39,617 nt of DNA from Comamonas odontotermitis (GCF_014207855.1 NZ_JACHKZ010000033.1:1-39617), one strand, 5' to 3'. Positions 30,236 to 37,239 are shown, numbered from the stretch's first letter. Program-made: numbers and translations. Notes: generated by a model from the letters alone, not told the origin.

Positions 30236-31246
30236 TCACTGAGGGAGCAACGAAATGAATGCTCTTGCATCGCGGAAATAATTTCTGAATGCATTGGCAA
30301 CCTCAGAAGGCTTTTCAGCGCGGATGTAAACAACATCGACATCTGGCGCGAACAATTCATAGTGGTTTCGCTCCTCCATCGCCTGGCGAGCTGACCTGAA
30401 TCCCTCAATTTCTAATTGATCACTAAATACTAGAACTAGGTTCTTGGAGTTGGGGATATCTATCTGGCTAGAACTGACAGCTCGTAGACGCGAAAAAACG
30501 CCAAGCTGAGATTCAAGCGAGCGAAGTTCGGACAATAGCACCCCATCCGAAATATCTGGCAGATACCCCCTCATACCCTCTGCCTCGCGAGCAATGTACT
30601 CACTGGCCAAGACGAACAAACGCTCACGCTCGTTATTTGCCCCCTGGTCAAACTTAACCCGAGCATGGTCAATCAAGTCTGAAATCTCAACAGCTGTAGC
30701 CCATGCATGTTGAGCCTGAGTGCGATATTGAATCTCTACACGCAATCCATTCCAGACATCTCCAGGGGGTCCATCAACGCGGTATCTAAATACGTCGTGC
30801 ATCCCGCGATAGCCTGTAGCCTTTGGATTCGTTAGGTAGTCATACTTGCCGCTGCTCACATATTCGTGCTTTGCGCGGGTCTTGGCGTGAAACTCGTCCC
30901 TGTACTTCCGCAAATCATCGATGCTTGGGAAGATGATCCGACAACCAGCAAGATCATGCATCGACGACACATCCTGCGAACGCCCGGTTTGCAACTTGTC
31001 CCGAACTGTGTTCAGTCGCTTTAGCCGCTGAACAAGAACGTATGGGTTGTCGCGGATCCAGCGCCGCAATGTGCCCTGAAACGTGTTCAATACGTATGCA
31101 TGACAATCGCGCCAATACTGAACTATTTTTTCATCCTCTTCAGTGGCCCGGCACTCTGCCATCGCCTTACCGGCGCGCTCGATCGCGCGCTTGCTATGCA
31201 ACCCTGGTTGGACAACTGATTCAATCATATTCCAGCGATTGTGCAT
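30236..31246 (-). CDS. RelA/SpoT-domain (p)ppGpp synthetase-like protein, possible toxSAS
   Basis: 336 aa, AGGAGA upstream of the ATG. The synthetase domain (about 50-200) shows the known motifs: RLKRLNTVRDKL (74-85, ATP side), DLAGCRII (98-105), KYDYLTNPKATGYRGMH (134-150, guanosine stacking Tyr) and VEIQYRTQAQHAWA (170-183). There is no HD hydrolase, TGS or ACT domain, so it is a small alarmone synthetase. The C-terminal 130 residues are helical and then alpha/beta (KNLVLVFSDQLEIEGF, VDVVYIRAEKPSEVANAF). Prophage-borne proteins of this class include toxSAS toxins and the CapRel fused defence system. It is bounded by a terminator, like an accessory gene. Confidence 0.8.
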   Translation of the reverse strand: MHNRWNMIESVVQPGLHSKRAIERAGKAMAECRATEEDEKIVQYWRDCHAYVLNTFQGTLRRWIRDNPYVLVQRLKRLNTVRDKLQTGRSQDVSSMHDLAGCRIIFPSIDDLRKYRDEFHAKTRAKHEYVSSGKYDYLTNPKATGYRGMHDVFRYRVDGPPGDVWNGLRVEIQYRTQAQHAWATAVEISDLIDHARVKFDQGANNERERLFVLASEYIAREAEGMRGYLPDISDGVLLSELRSLESQLGVFSRLRAVSSSQIDIPNSKNLVLVFSDQLEIEGFRSARQAMEERNHYELFAPDVDVVYIRAEKPSEVANAFRNYFRDARAFISLLPQ

Positions 31247-31353
31247 TTACTCTCCTTCGCTGGCGTCAATACCCGAATGGGTCGCAGGGGCTAGGCTCCA
31301 AGTGTGTAGGTCGCGTGTGCGGAGAGCCTGCCCTGCGGTAACTGGTAGTCGGA

Positions 31354-31548
31354 TCACGGGTCACAAGGCGGCGGACATGGCCGCCAATCGGGTGATAACC
31401 CTTTGGGCCTTACTGGCTGATAGCCATGAAGCACCACAAGAGGCGCAGACTTGTCGAATGCCCATTCGTAAGCCGATGAGCGGTAGACAAATCGCGCATT
31501 ACCCAACTCAGGGCACAGCCACAGGGCTATCTTTCGTCTTAGGCTCAT
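31354..31548 (-). CDS. Hypothetical small protein
   Basis: 64 aa from the ATG at 31548 (MSLRRKIALWLCPELGNARF), coupled by ATGA to the gene before it. It ends in a Pro/Cys-rich tail (DWRPCPPPCDP). No domain recognised. The stretch LCPELGNARFVYRSSAYEW recurs in style in many phage small proteins near Q, but I cannot name the family. Confidence 0.5.
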   Translation of the reverse strand: MSLRRKIALWLCPELGNARFVYRSSAYEWAFDKSAPLVVLHGYQPVRPKGLSPDWRPCPPPCDP

Positions 31549-31736
31549 TTGATCTCCTTGCAGTGCTCGCCCCACGCCTGAATCAGCTCGGGCGTCAGTG
31601 ACACCTCCAGTCGCACAACCTCATGCCCATGCGGTTCGGTATCAATCTTTATGCCCCTCAGCACTGGCGGGCGCACTTCGAAAATCGCCTTGATCAGCGC
31701 CTGCATTGGGTTGTATGGGGGCTGGTGCGCTTTCAT
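31545..31736 (-). CDS. Hypothetical small protein
   Basis: 63 aa from the ATG at 31736 (MKAHQPPYNPMQALIKAIFE). A helix is followed by two strands (PPVLRGIKIDTEPHGHEVVRLEVSL) and an end helix (PELIQAWGEHCKEIK). AGAG precedes the ATG. It forms an overlapping pair with the next gene. No known family. Confidence 0.5.
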   Translation of the reverse strand: MKAHQPPYNPMQALIKAIFEVRPPVLRGIKIDTEPHGHEVVRLEVSLTPELIQAWGEHCKEIK

Positions 31737-31782
31737 GGCTCTCTCCAAAAGAAAAGCCAGCACTTGGCTGGCCTTGGTATTC

Positions 31783-31956
31783 CTAAACGTCAATCACGCC
31801 AGTGATCTGGTCTTCATAGAACCATGACCCACCGAGTTCTGTTTCGACGTAGTAGTGATTGCCTGCTCGGCCCACTGCCGCCGTAGACACGATTCCAACG
31901 CGACCAAACGGCGTTGTCACTCGCTGGTCAACGGTGTACTTAAATGTTGTGTTCAT
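31783..31956 (-). CDS. Small SH3-like beta protein
   Basis: 57 aa: MNTTFKYTVDQRVTTPFGRV, continuing GIVSTAAVGRAGNHYYVETE and LGGSWFYEDQITGVIDV. AGGAG lies 7 bp before the ATG at 31956. The alternating strands and the pattern of a channel opened by 'TPFG-RVGIV' suggest a small SH3/KOW-like barrel. It heads the three small genes upstream of the RelA/SpoT-domain gene. Function unknown. Confidence 0.6.
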   Translation of the reverse strand: MNTTFKYTVDQRVTTPFGRVGIVSTAAVGRAGNHYYVETELGGSWFYEDQITGVIDV

Positions 31957-32104
31957 GTTTCGCTCCTGGTGAATATGTGAAGTTCCCCATCAGACTCGCA
32001 CATGCGTGGGGATGCTGTTCGCTCTGCAAGCACCCCGTGAGCTTGGGGAAGGAGATGCCACTCCATCAAACCACTCTGGAGTGGGCCGCGCTTGCTGCAG
32101 CTGG

Positions 32105-32131
32105 AAAAAGCAAAGGCCCCACATGGAGCCT
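32105..32131 (-). terminator. Terminator downstream of the tRNA gene
   Basis: On the minus strand AGGCTCC-ATGT-GGGGCCT (one G-U) is followed by TTGCTTTTT. It lies about 33 bp past the tRNA CCA end and in the same direction. Between 31957 and 32104 I see no gene. Confidence 0.7.
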
Positions 32132-32163
32132 AGCTGCCTGAGTCAGAGGCCCAGGGGTGGTAT

Positions 32164-32238
32164 TGGTGGGCCCAGAAGGAATTGAACCCTCATCGCCCGG
32201 TTCGAAGCCGGGAGTCCTATCCGTTGAACGACAGGCCC
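32164..32238 (-). tRNA. tRNA-Arg, anticodon UCG
   Basis: 75 nt including an encoded CCA. Acceptor GGGCCTG pairs with TGGGCCC (two G-U). The D stem is GTTC/GGAC, the anticodon stem CCCGG/CCGGG with loop CTTCGAA, giving anticodon TCG (34-36), and the T arm is GAGGG-TTCAATT-CCTTC. It decodes CGA (and other CGN by wobble). CGA is rare in GC-rich betaproteobacteria. It lies between the Q-like gene and the RelA/SpoT-domain region and is transcribed with late genes. Confidence 0.92.
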
Positions 32239-32248
32239 AGAAGTCAGA

Positions 32249-32316
32249 AGCCGTCACGCAGCTGCTCCCCATACTGGCGCTCGATTGCTGGGGCGGTAGA
32301 GCATCTGGTGACGGCT
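32249..32316 (-). other. 68-nt stem-enclosed element upstream of the tRNA
   Basis: AGCCGTCAC at one end and GTGACGGCT at the other pair perfectly over 9 bp (32249-32257 with 32308-32316). Inside, on the minus strand, CCCC and GGGG plus GCT/AGC can extend the stem. Size is tRNA-like, but there is no clear anticodon arm or CCA. It is between terminator 32317-32353 and the tRNA. It may be a tRNA-like relic, a processing structure or a regulatory RNA. Confidence 0.4.
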
Positions 32317-32353
32317 AAAACGAAAAGCCCGCCAGGGATGAACCTAGCGGGCC
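32317..32353 (-). terminator. Terminator after the Q-like gene
   Basis: On the minus strand GGCCCGC and GCGGGCT pair across a 14-nt loop and are followed by TTTTCGTTTT. Placed 32 bp past the Q-like stop, it matches the position of lambda tR', where Q-mediated antitermination acts. Confidence 0.7.
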
Positions 32354-32384
32354 TTGCTTTACCTGGGGACGCCTCCGGCTACCA

Positions 32385-32843
32385 TCAGGCAACCGGGGCG
32401 CACGACTCAGTGTCGCGGTAATTGGTCGCGATTATGCCATCCTTTGTCAAGTTGCGCAAGTACCTGACTGAGTAGATTCGCCAAAATGACCGAAGTCCAA
32501 GAATCCGGCGCTCCTCCCAGCTTCTGTTTGAGGCCCCCATTCGTCTGCGTGCAGCATTAGGGTGCTCCTTCTGTGGGATGTAGATGGCGAACAGTACGCG
32601 CCTGAATTGCTCTGGCACCACCTGTAGCGCGCGCTGGACCTGCATAGCACTCCAATCTGGAATGAATGGGATCATGGGTTCATCATCCCGATTACGCATG
32701 TTCGGAGGCGGCTGGTACTTTCCCTCTGCACTCGCACACCGCTGCTTGCGGTATCGGTCTTGCGCCCAACGCCCGTACTTCTCCAACAGTTCCTCGGCCT
32801 GGCGCAACTCCACTGGAACATCAAGGTTTGCATCACGACGCAT
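32385..32843 (-). CDS. Putative antitermination protein (Q-like)
   Basis: 152 aa. The C-terminal half (QVVPEQFRRVLFAIYIPQ, then NRSWEERRILGLRSFWRIY) looks like a sigma region 4 type helix-turn-helix, as in Q-like late regulators. It follows NinG directly (1-bp overlap) and is the last early gene before terminators, the tRNA and packaging genes: the position of Q in lambdoid phages. Sequence homology to a named Q family is not clear to me, so the call leans on position and the helix-turn-helix. Confidence 0.6.
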   Translation of the reverse strand: MRRDANLDVPVELRQAEELLEKYGRWAQDRYRKQRCASAEGKYQPPPNMRNRDDEPMIPFIPDWSAMQVQRALQVVPEQFRRVLFAIYIPQKEHPNAARRRMGASNRSWEERRILGLRSFWRIYSVRYLRNLTKDGIIATNYRDTESCAPVA

Positions 32844-33478
32844 CAGGCTCTCTCTTTCTTCAATCGGTTTGTCTTTGCTCTGTACTCGTTGCGAATGGCA
32901 ATCAATTGGTCCATGTCGTAATGCTTCTGGTCATGCGGCCCGTTGAGCCAGTCAACAAGTTCCTGCCCCTCAATCTCTGCCAGGTTCGCCTCAAAGTTCG
33001 CAGCCACGGTGTAGCCCTTGCGGGCGTACTTCCCTGACCCGGCATTGCACGACTTGCACTGGAGCCAGATATTCAGAGGCTCAAGAGCTAGTTCTGGATA
33101 TGCTCCCTTGCTCTTGAAGTGGCCTCCATCCCAGTAGCCTCCAGGACGCCATGGGCCGGACTCCACTTCTTCACGAGAACGCTTGCAGCTAATGCAGCCC
33201 CGCCCCTTAACCAACTCTTCTAGACGGCGGAAGGCTTGGATTGCTACCTTCGCCTCCGCCAGTACCTCGTTGCGAGTCTTCAACGCTCCCTTGCGGCGCC
33301 TCGTCTCCGCCCTCTCCACCCTTGCGGCCATTCGAGCCTGCTTCTCTGCCTTGCGCTCTTCTTTCTCTCTCTGGGCGATCACATAGTCAGCGGCGCATTC
33401 CTCGTGGACGATCTGACCAGGGCGCTTAGACTCAAACTTTTGGCGGCAATGGGCGCAGCGGGTGCGGCTGAATGTCAA
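32843..33478 (-). CDS. ninG: NinG/Rap recombination nuclease
   Basis: 211 aa. It has an N-terminal zinc pair C8-x2-C11, a long charged coiled coil (about 35-75), then a nuclease-like zinc region with C95-x2-C98, WDGGH (His120), and C141-x2-C144 in LQCKSCNAGSGKY. This is the NinG (Rap) family, a structure-specific nuclease of the lambda Nin region that helps recombination. Length matches the family (about 200). Its ATG overlaps the previous gene. Confidence 0.9.
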   Translation of the reverse strand: MTFSRTRCAHCRQKFESKRPGQIVHEECAADYVIAQREKEERKAEKQARMAARVERAETRRRKGALKTRNEVLAEAKVAIQAFRRLEELVKGRGCISCKRSREEVESGPWRPGGYWDGGHFKSKGAYPELALEPLNIWLQCKSCNAGSGKYARKGYTVAANFEANLAEIEGQELVDWLNGPHDQKHYDMDQLIAIRNEYRAKTNRLKKERA

Positions 33479-33660
33479 GACCGAACCTCCCGAATCACCA
33501 GCTCCAACGCCTGCCTGGCGTCGAACCCGGCGCGTTGGTATGCCTTGAACTTGGCGAATTTCTCGTTGGCCATGATGTTGATCAGATCAATAAAAGCAGG
33601 CTTCTTCATGTTCTCAGTGATCCGCTTGATCTCTTGAGCCATCTTGATTTCATCAGTCAT
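33475..33660 (-). CDS. Hypothetical small Nin-region protein
   Basis: 61 aa from the ATG at 33660 (MTDEIKMAQEIKRITENMKK). Helical and charged, with KFAKFKAYQRAGFDARQALELVIRE at the end, a form seen in small helical DNA-associated phage proteins. It overlaps NinB by 8 bp and NinG by 4 bp. Family not recognised. Confidence 0.55.
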   Translation of the reverse strand: MTDEIKMAQEIKRITENMKKPAFIDLINIMANEKFAKFKAYQRAGFDARQALELVIREVRS

Positions 33661-34012
33661 CCCAACCCTCCATTGCTTTGAAATTGACACCCCGCTCTGC
33701 GCCAAAGGCTTCCATCAGGGTCTGCAGCTCTGCCATCTCGGCCTTTGTCATCTTTGAGGTGCGCTGGCCGCAGATCACGAATCCTCCATCAAGACCAGGA
33801 ACGGCCTTCTGTTTCTTGAGGGATGCGGTGAAAACGTCTTTCCATTCCTCGTCTGTCAGCTTCTGTCCGTACCAGTCCACTTGCTGGCTGATGTCGCGCA
33901 GCATTGCCCACAGACGGCGGTTCTGCGCATCGCTGCGCTTCTCTGGCCGGATCTCCAGGGTGAGGCGGTGGCCGGACAGAATCCAAGGCTTGACGAAGCC
34001 CCATGCGTGCAT
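33653..34012 (-). CDS. ninB: NinB recombination protein, shortened by in-frame amber
   Basis: 119 aa from the ATG at 34012. The NinB/Orf core is clear: LTLEIRPEKRSDAQNRRLWAML, DWYGQKLTDEEWKDVFTASL and TKAEMAELQTLMEAFGAERGVNF. NinB assists single-strand-binding and recombination in lambda. The coding frame starts further upstream at ATG 34069, coupled by ATGA to the previous gene, but codon 11 there is TAG (34037-34039). AAGG 5 bp before 34012 could support restart at MHAWGFVKPWILSGHR. The protein may be functional with a short N-terminal loss. Confidence 0.8.
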   Translation of the reverse strand: MHAWGFVKPWILSGHRLTLEIRPEKRSDAQNRRLWAMLRDISQQVDWYGQKLTDEEWKDVFTASLKKQKAVPGLDGGFVICGQRTSKMTKAEMAELQTLMEAFGAERGVNFKAMEGWDD

Positions 34013-34065
34013 GAGGGCCTTGTGGGCTTGGATGGGCTACCACAGGGAGAGGCTGATGCGCTCAG

Positions 34066-34278
34066 TCATAGCTTTAGCTCCAAAGGCTTGATCTGGATGC
34101 GAACACCAGTGGAAATGAAAACCATCTCACTCTGTTGTTCGAATTCACGACTAGCCAGGATTTCAATATTGCAGTTGGTTTCGCTCATGAATTCCTCGCA
34201 AGCCAAACGAATCGACTGGGCCAGGCGTTCAGACGCCTCTTGTAGAAATGCATTTCGCATAGGCTTCTGGATGCTCAT
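34066..34278 (-). CDS. Hypothetical protein
   Basis: 70 aa, starting MSIQKPMRNAFLQEASERLA. A helix (residues 8-32) is followed by an alpha/beta part (CNIEILASREFEQQSEMVFI). It overlaps its neighbours by 4 bp on each side (ATGA), so it is a genuine member of the early operon. No family identified. Confidence 0.6.
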   Translation of the reverse strand: MSIQKPMRNAFLQEASERLAQSIRLACEEFMSETNCNIEILASREFEQQSEMVFISTGVRIQIKPLELKL

Positions 34279-34643
34279 ACCTCGCCTCCCATGTCGATTA
34301 CAGGCAGCCTGAGCAACTCCGCCTTGCCGCCCTCCTGCGCCACCAGTCGCTGACCAAAGAAGACAACCTTCTCGGCGTCATACAGGCCGTCTTTGTAGCC
34401 AGCCTTCGCCTTGCCCATACGAGCAGCCGCTCGGCGCCACAAGGCCTTGAATGCATTTCCCTCGGCGTAGTTCATACCAAGCGCTTCGATGATGTCGTTG
34501 CATTCAGCTGCGTATGCACACCCGCCGGAGGTTGGGTTCTCCACGTCAACCTTGTAGTAGCTCACGCTGCCACCTGTGTATTCGTTAGCATCTGGCCAAG
34601 CCTCAGCAACTTGCACAACCTCACCTTGTTGAAGAATTCCCAT
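34275..34643 (-). CDS. Hypothetical early protein
   Basis: 122 aa from the ATG at 34643, with AGGGGG 5 bp upstream; a GTG lies one codon earlier. It has an N-terminal strand region (YYKVDVENPTSGGCAYAAEC) and a central helical stretch common in phage proteins (DIIEALGMNYAEGNAFKALWRRAAARMG), then DGLYDAEKVVFFGQRLV. I recognise the pattern as a frequent conserved protein of siphophage early regions but know no function. Confidence 0.6.
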   Translation of the reverse strand: MGILQQGEVVQVAEAWPDANEYTGGSVSYYKVDVENPTSGGCAYAAECNDIIEALGMNYAEGNAFKALWRRAAARMGKAKAGYKDGLYDAEKVVFFGQRLVAQEGGKAELLRLPVIDMGGEV

Positions 34644-34652
34644 CACATCCCC

Positions 34653-34883
34653 CTACTTCTTAGTTACTCGGTTTGCGTATGCAACCCACTGCACCTTTGT
34701 CCAGCGGTGCCAGTGGATCGGGTTAAACACAATCGACATCTGGTGCGGGAGTCGATCAAGCATGTCGAGCTCCTCCCGGCTGCGAAATAGAAAGCTTTCC
34801 AGCATCAAGAAAACTGTGAGATTGCGGATCTGCAAGAAGAGCGATACCGCCAAACACAACATCGACATTTGGAATGCTGTCAT
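34653..34883 (-). CDS. Small protein with hydrophobic N-terminus
   Basis: 76 aa from the ATG at 34883 (MTAFQMSMLCLAVSLFLQIR), which has GGAAGGGG upstream and lies 5 bp past the previous stop. One membrane segment is likely at about residues 5-28, then a soluble Trp/His-rich tail (VFNPIHWHRWTKVQWVAYANR). Probably an inner-membrane protein of unknown role. Confidence 0.55.
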   Translation of the reverse strand: MTAFQMSMLCLAVSLFLQIRNLTVFLMLESFLFRSREELDMLDRLPHQMSIVFNPIHWHRWTKVQWVAYANRVTKK

Positions 34884-34887
34884 CCCC

Positions 34888-35151
34888 TCACCCCTTCCTG
34901 TTTGCAGGCTCCGCAGCCCACGCACCCTGCTTTGCCAGCCGCCTGATTTCTGCCTCCGAGTGCCCCAACTCCAGCCACCGGGCCAGAATCTCCCGGCACC
35001 GCTGAACCTTGGCATCTCGACCGATCAGCAGAACCCGTTGCGTGTACTGGATTGCTCTTGCTCCACACCACAGGCACGCTGGGTTGAACATGGATCTCTT
35101 CGCCGGGTCGGCTTGGTGTTTTGAAATTTCTTGGCATTGGGTACAGCTCAT
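34888..35151 (-). CDS. Small zinc-finger protein
   Basis: 87 aa. Two CxxC pairs, CTQCQ (3-6) and CLWCG (26-29), form a likely zinc ribbon. A helical C-terminal part (RCREILARWLELGHSEAEIRRLAK) follows. The frame starting at 35155 in another phase is not credible. It is part of the coupled early operon (stop/start overlap with 35152). Likely nucleic acid binding. Confidence 0.6.
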   Translation of the reverse strand: MSCTQCQEISKHQADPAKRSMFNPACLWCGARAIQYTQRVLLIGRDAKVQRCREILARWLELGHSEAEIRRLAKQGAWAAEPANRKG

Positions 35152-35334
35152 TCATGCCATTGCCTTTCCATACTTGCGGATGAACTCTCCAGCAAAGCAG
35201 ACCATGTATCCCGCCTTCTCCTTGTGCTTGAAAACACAGTTCCAGTCATCGGCTGTTCCAGGCACAAGGCGCCCAACTTGAACAATTGCCCCACTTGGGA
35301 GCGTGTAGATTTGGTGCTTCTGAATCATTTCCAC
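35152..35334 (-). CDS. Hypothetical small protein
   Basis: 60 aa: MEMIQKHQIYTLPSGAIVQV and later KAGYMVCFAGEFIRKYGKAM. It is a beta-rich, one-domain protein with no known family. It directly follows the helicase-loader-like gene. The stop is adjacent to the next start. Confidence 0.5.
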   Translation of the reverse strand: MEMIQKHQIYTLPSGAIVQVGRLVPGTADDWNCVFKHKEKAGYMVCFAGEFIRKYGKAMA

Positions 35335-35337
35335 TCC

Positions 35338-35994
35338 TTAGGCAATCTGTTGTTGTGGTGATGTGTTGGCCAGAAGGCGCATAGCCTCTACAGGCAAAAG
35401 GGAAATTCGAGTCTTGCCGCCAGCGTTGCCGTTCTGGAGCACCTCAATGGCCTTCTCCTTGACCCCAACCAATGCGGGACGTGGCAACGGGATTCCCCGA
35501 CTCGTGAATTCGTGGTCTGGCGAGCGGTCGCCGGGCAGGCGGCGCATGTATTCGAACTGACCGCGCTCGGTGTACGCCCGATGCGCTTCTTGAAACCGGT
35601 GCTGCAGGTATGACAGCTCGGCAATCTCCATTCGGCAAATCTTTGGCCAGCCGCCCAGGTCCTCGATGACTGCATGGATTGCTGGGTCGTCGAACACAAC
35701 ATCGGTGTATGCGCCTACCGAAGACATCGCCCCATGCACCTTGCCCCAGGCAATTGCTGCGCGGTCTGTGCTGGTCCCCTGCAGGACCCGGACGATGTCA
35801 GCCACCTTTGGAGCAAACTGACCACGCTCAGGGTCGGTTGCGTGACGCTGCAGCGCCTTGGAAACCTGCTCAAAATCGAAGTTCTGGCATGCGCCCCACC
35901 AGACGGTGAGGGTGAAGCTGCTGCAGTCTTTGCCGTAGTACGCCATCACGTCCGTCAGCAAGGTGCGGAAGTCGTCCATCTGGTTGATATTCAT
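35338..35994 (-). CDS. DUF6475-like replication protein, possible helicase loader
   Basis: 218 aa. The N-terminal part (MDDFRTLLTDVMAYYGKDCSS, VWWGACQNFDFEQVSKALQRH, FAPKVADIVRVLQG) has the pattern of a domain seen in helicase-loading proteins and, from memory, DUF6475. No Walker motif is present. It overlaps the initiator gene by 4 bp and follows it, the lambda O-P order, so a P-like helicase loader is the best reading. Function inferred from order. Confidence 0.6.
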   Translation of the reverse strand: MNINQMDDFRTLLTDVMAYYGKDCSSFTLTVWWGACQNFDFEQVSKALQRHATDPERGQFAPKVADIVRVLQGTSTDRAAIAWGKVHGAMSSVGAYTDVVFDDPAIHAVIEDLGGWPKICRMEIAELSYLQHRFQEAHRAYTERGQFEYMRRLPGDRSPDHEFTSRGIPLPRPALVGVKEKAIEVLQNGNAGGKTRISLLPVEAMRLLANTSPQQQIA

Positions 35995-36824
35995 GCTGGC
36001 ACCCCTTTCATCTTTGCGCGCATCTCAGCAGCCCATGCGTCGCCAACAGCGCGGTTGCGGGCCTCCAAGACCTCCTGCTTGTTGGGCAAAAATCGACCGC
36101 CAACCACACCCCCCTTGGTGCGGTCCGCGTACCACCCTGCGTTGAATCCTTGCCATCCAGCTTCACAGCAGTAGGCAATGGCTTCACCAAGGCTGAGCCC
36201 GGCTTTGTCCGCTTCTCGGCGAATGCCGTCCAATGCCGTGTCCGTCAACGGTGCACGCTTGGCTTTGCGGATGGCGTGGAAGTCTTGCCACACACGTTCG
36301 TCAACACCATCAGGCTTGACGGGAGACGATGAAGAGCGCGAAGGCTTTCGAGCCTTTGCGGGGATGGCGGCAGCGCTGTCATCTTTCAAGGAATCAGGAA
36401 TCAGTGAATCAGGAATCAGGAATCCGGAATCAGCAAGATTTCCACCGTCTGACTCCTGTGGCTTCTGGTTCTTAGCCGGTTGTTTAACCGTTAAAGCACC
36501 GTTCGCATCTGGAATATCAGAGGCTTTCTCAGTGTGATGAGGGTTCTGATGCTTGCTCCAGTTAGAGATTTGCACGTACTTTTCACCGTTCACCTCGTAG
36601 CGCAGGATGAACTTTGCGTCGTGCAGCTCCTGGAGCATCTCGTCAACATTTACGTCGTCAGCCGGGAAAACTCCGATCTTTATCTTCTTTGGACGATCTT
36701 CTAGACGCCCTTCACGATCAGCCAATGTCCACAGACCAGCAAAGAGCAGGCGCGTAGCAAAGCCGAGTTCCACAAGGTCCTCGTTAACAAAGAAGCCGGG
36801 TTTGATGTTGCGTGAACGTGCCAT
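35991..36824 (-). CDS. Replication initiator (O-like), winged helix
   Basis: 277 aa. The N-terminal domain (1-110) reads ARSRNIKPGFFVNEDLVELG, LLFAGLWTLADREGRLEDRP and later WSKHQNPHHTEK; it is the winged-helix type found in phage replication initiators. A low-complexity linker (about 115-170) contains repeated DSGFLIPDSLIPDSL encoded by iteron-like DNA. The C-terminal domain has DTALDGIRREADKAGLSLGEAIAYCCEAGWQGFNAGWY, typical of YdaU/DnaT-related proteins. It would bind the repeats inside its own gene as lambda O does. Confidence 0.75.
   Translation of the reverse strand: MARSRNIKPGFFVNEDLVELGFATRLLFAGLWTLADREGRLEDRPKKIKIGVFPADDVNVDEMLQELHDAKFILRYEVNGEKYVQISNWSKHQNPHHTEKASDIPDANGALTVKQPAKNQKPQESDGGNLADSGFLIPDSLIPDSLKDDSAAAIPAKARKPSRSSSSPVKPDGVDERVWQDFHAIRKAKRAPLTDTALDGIRREADKAGLSLGEAIAYCCEAGWQGFNAGWYADRTKGGVVGGRFLPNKQEVLEARNRAVGDAWAAEMRAKMKGVPA
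36390..36432. repeat. Six GGAATCA-type iterons inside the initiator gene, candidate origin
   Basis: GGAATCA occurs at 36390, 36397, 36412 and 36426, with variants TGAATCA (36405) and GGAATCC (36419). Spacing is 7-8 bp throughout the 43-bp block. It lies in the middle of the initiator gene, where lambda oriλ iterons sit in gene O, next to a stretch reading TTTAACCGTTAAAG 48 bp further right. Repeats are seen directly; origin function is inference. Confidence 0.55.
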
Positions 36825-36826
36825 GG

Positions 36827-36958
36827 TTATAGAGCCCTCTTGCGGTTCGCAAAGGCTTCCTTTAGAATCCGATCCACGAGTTGATCGATATGTCGTTTAA
36901 CAATGAAGCCCGCACGGTTGCCGCCGATGCGGGTTTTCTCTTTTGTGTCGGCAGTCAT
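36827..36958 (-). CDS. Small basic protein in early operon
   Basis: 43 aa: MTADTKEKTRIGGNRAGFIV, continuing KRHIDQLVDRILKEAFANRK and RAL. Its ATG at 36958 overlaps the upstream stop as ATGA, and its stop is 2 bp from the initiator ATG. Strongly basic. Unusually, its 5' end contains a hairpin (CCCGCA/TGCGGG, 36910-36934) with T-rich flank on the plus strand. Confidence 0.5.
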   Translation of the reverse strand: MTADTKEKTRIGGNRAGFIVKRHIDQLVDRILKEAFANRKRAL

Positions 36959-37239
36959 GCCAGTTCCCACACAATTTCGTTGCCGGACTGGCCGGTCTTG
37001 CCTACTGGCTTAACCTTGCCCTCTGCCTTCAACTCGCCCAACACATTCGCTACGGAGCGACGATTGGCAGCCATGTAGTCCGCCAACTGAGCGGCAGAAG
37101 CGCGGCCCATAACACGCAGATTCACGATCACGAAGTCAGACAGGTTGGCTTTAGTGCGCTGCTTGACTACAGGAGCTGGAACAGGTGCTACAGGCTTCTT
37201 GCCAAACAGTGCTTGCCAGATGTTCTTGAGGAAGTTCAT
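36955..37239 (-). CDS. Winged-helix DNA-binding protein with N-terminal amphipathic helix
   Basis: 94 aa. N-terminal MNFLKNIWQALFGKKP is an amphipathic or membrane-touching helix, then a Pro/Lys-rich linker. The C-terminal 60 residues (LSDFVIVNLRVMGRASAAQLADYMAANRRSVANVLGELKAEG) form a classic winged helix-turn-helix. It is just downstream of the small gene at 37240 (stop adjacent to start). Likely an early transcription regulator. Confidence 0.65.
   Translation of the reverse strand: MNFLKNIWQALFGKKPVAPVPAPVVKQRTKANLSDFVIVNLRVMGRASAAQLADYMAANRRSVANVLGELKAEGKVKPVGKTGQSGNEIVWELA

Noticed and set aside
36910..36944. Plus-strand terminator-like hairpin
   Set aside because: No plus-strand gene leads into it; it lies inside the small gene 36827-36958 and may be coincidental.
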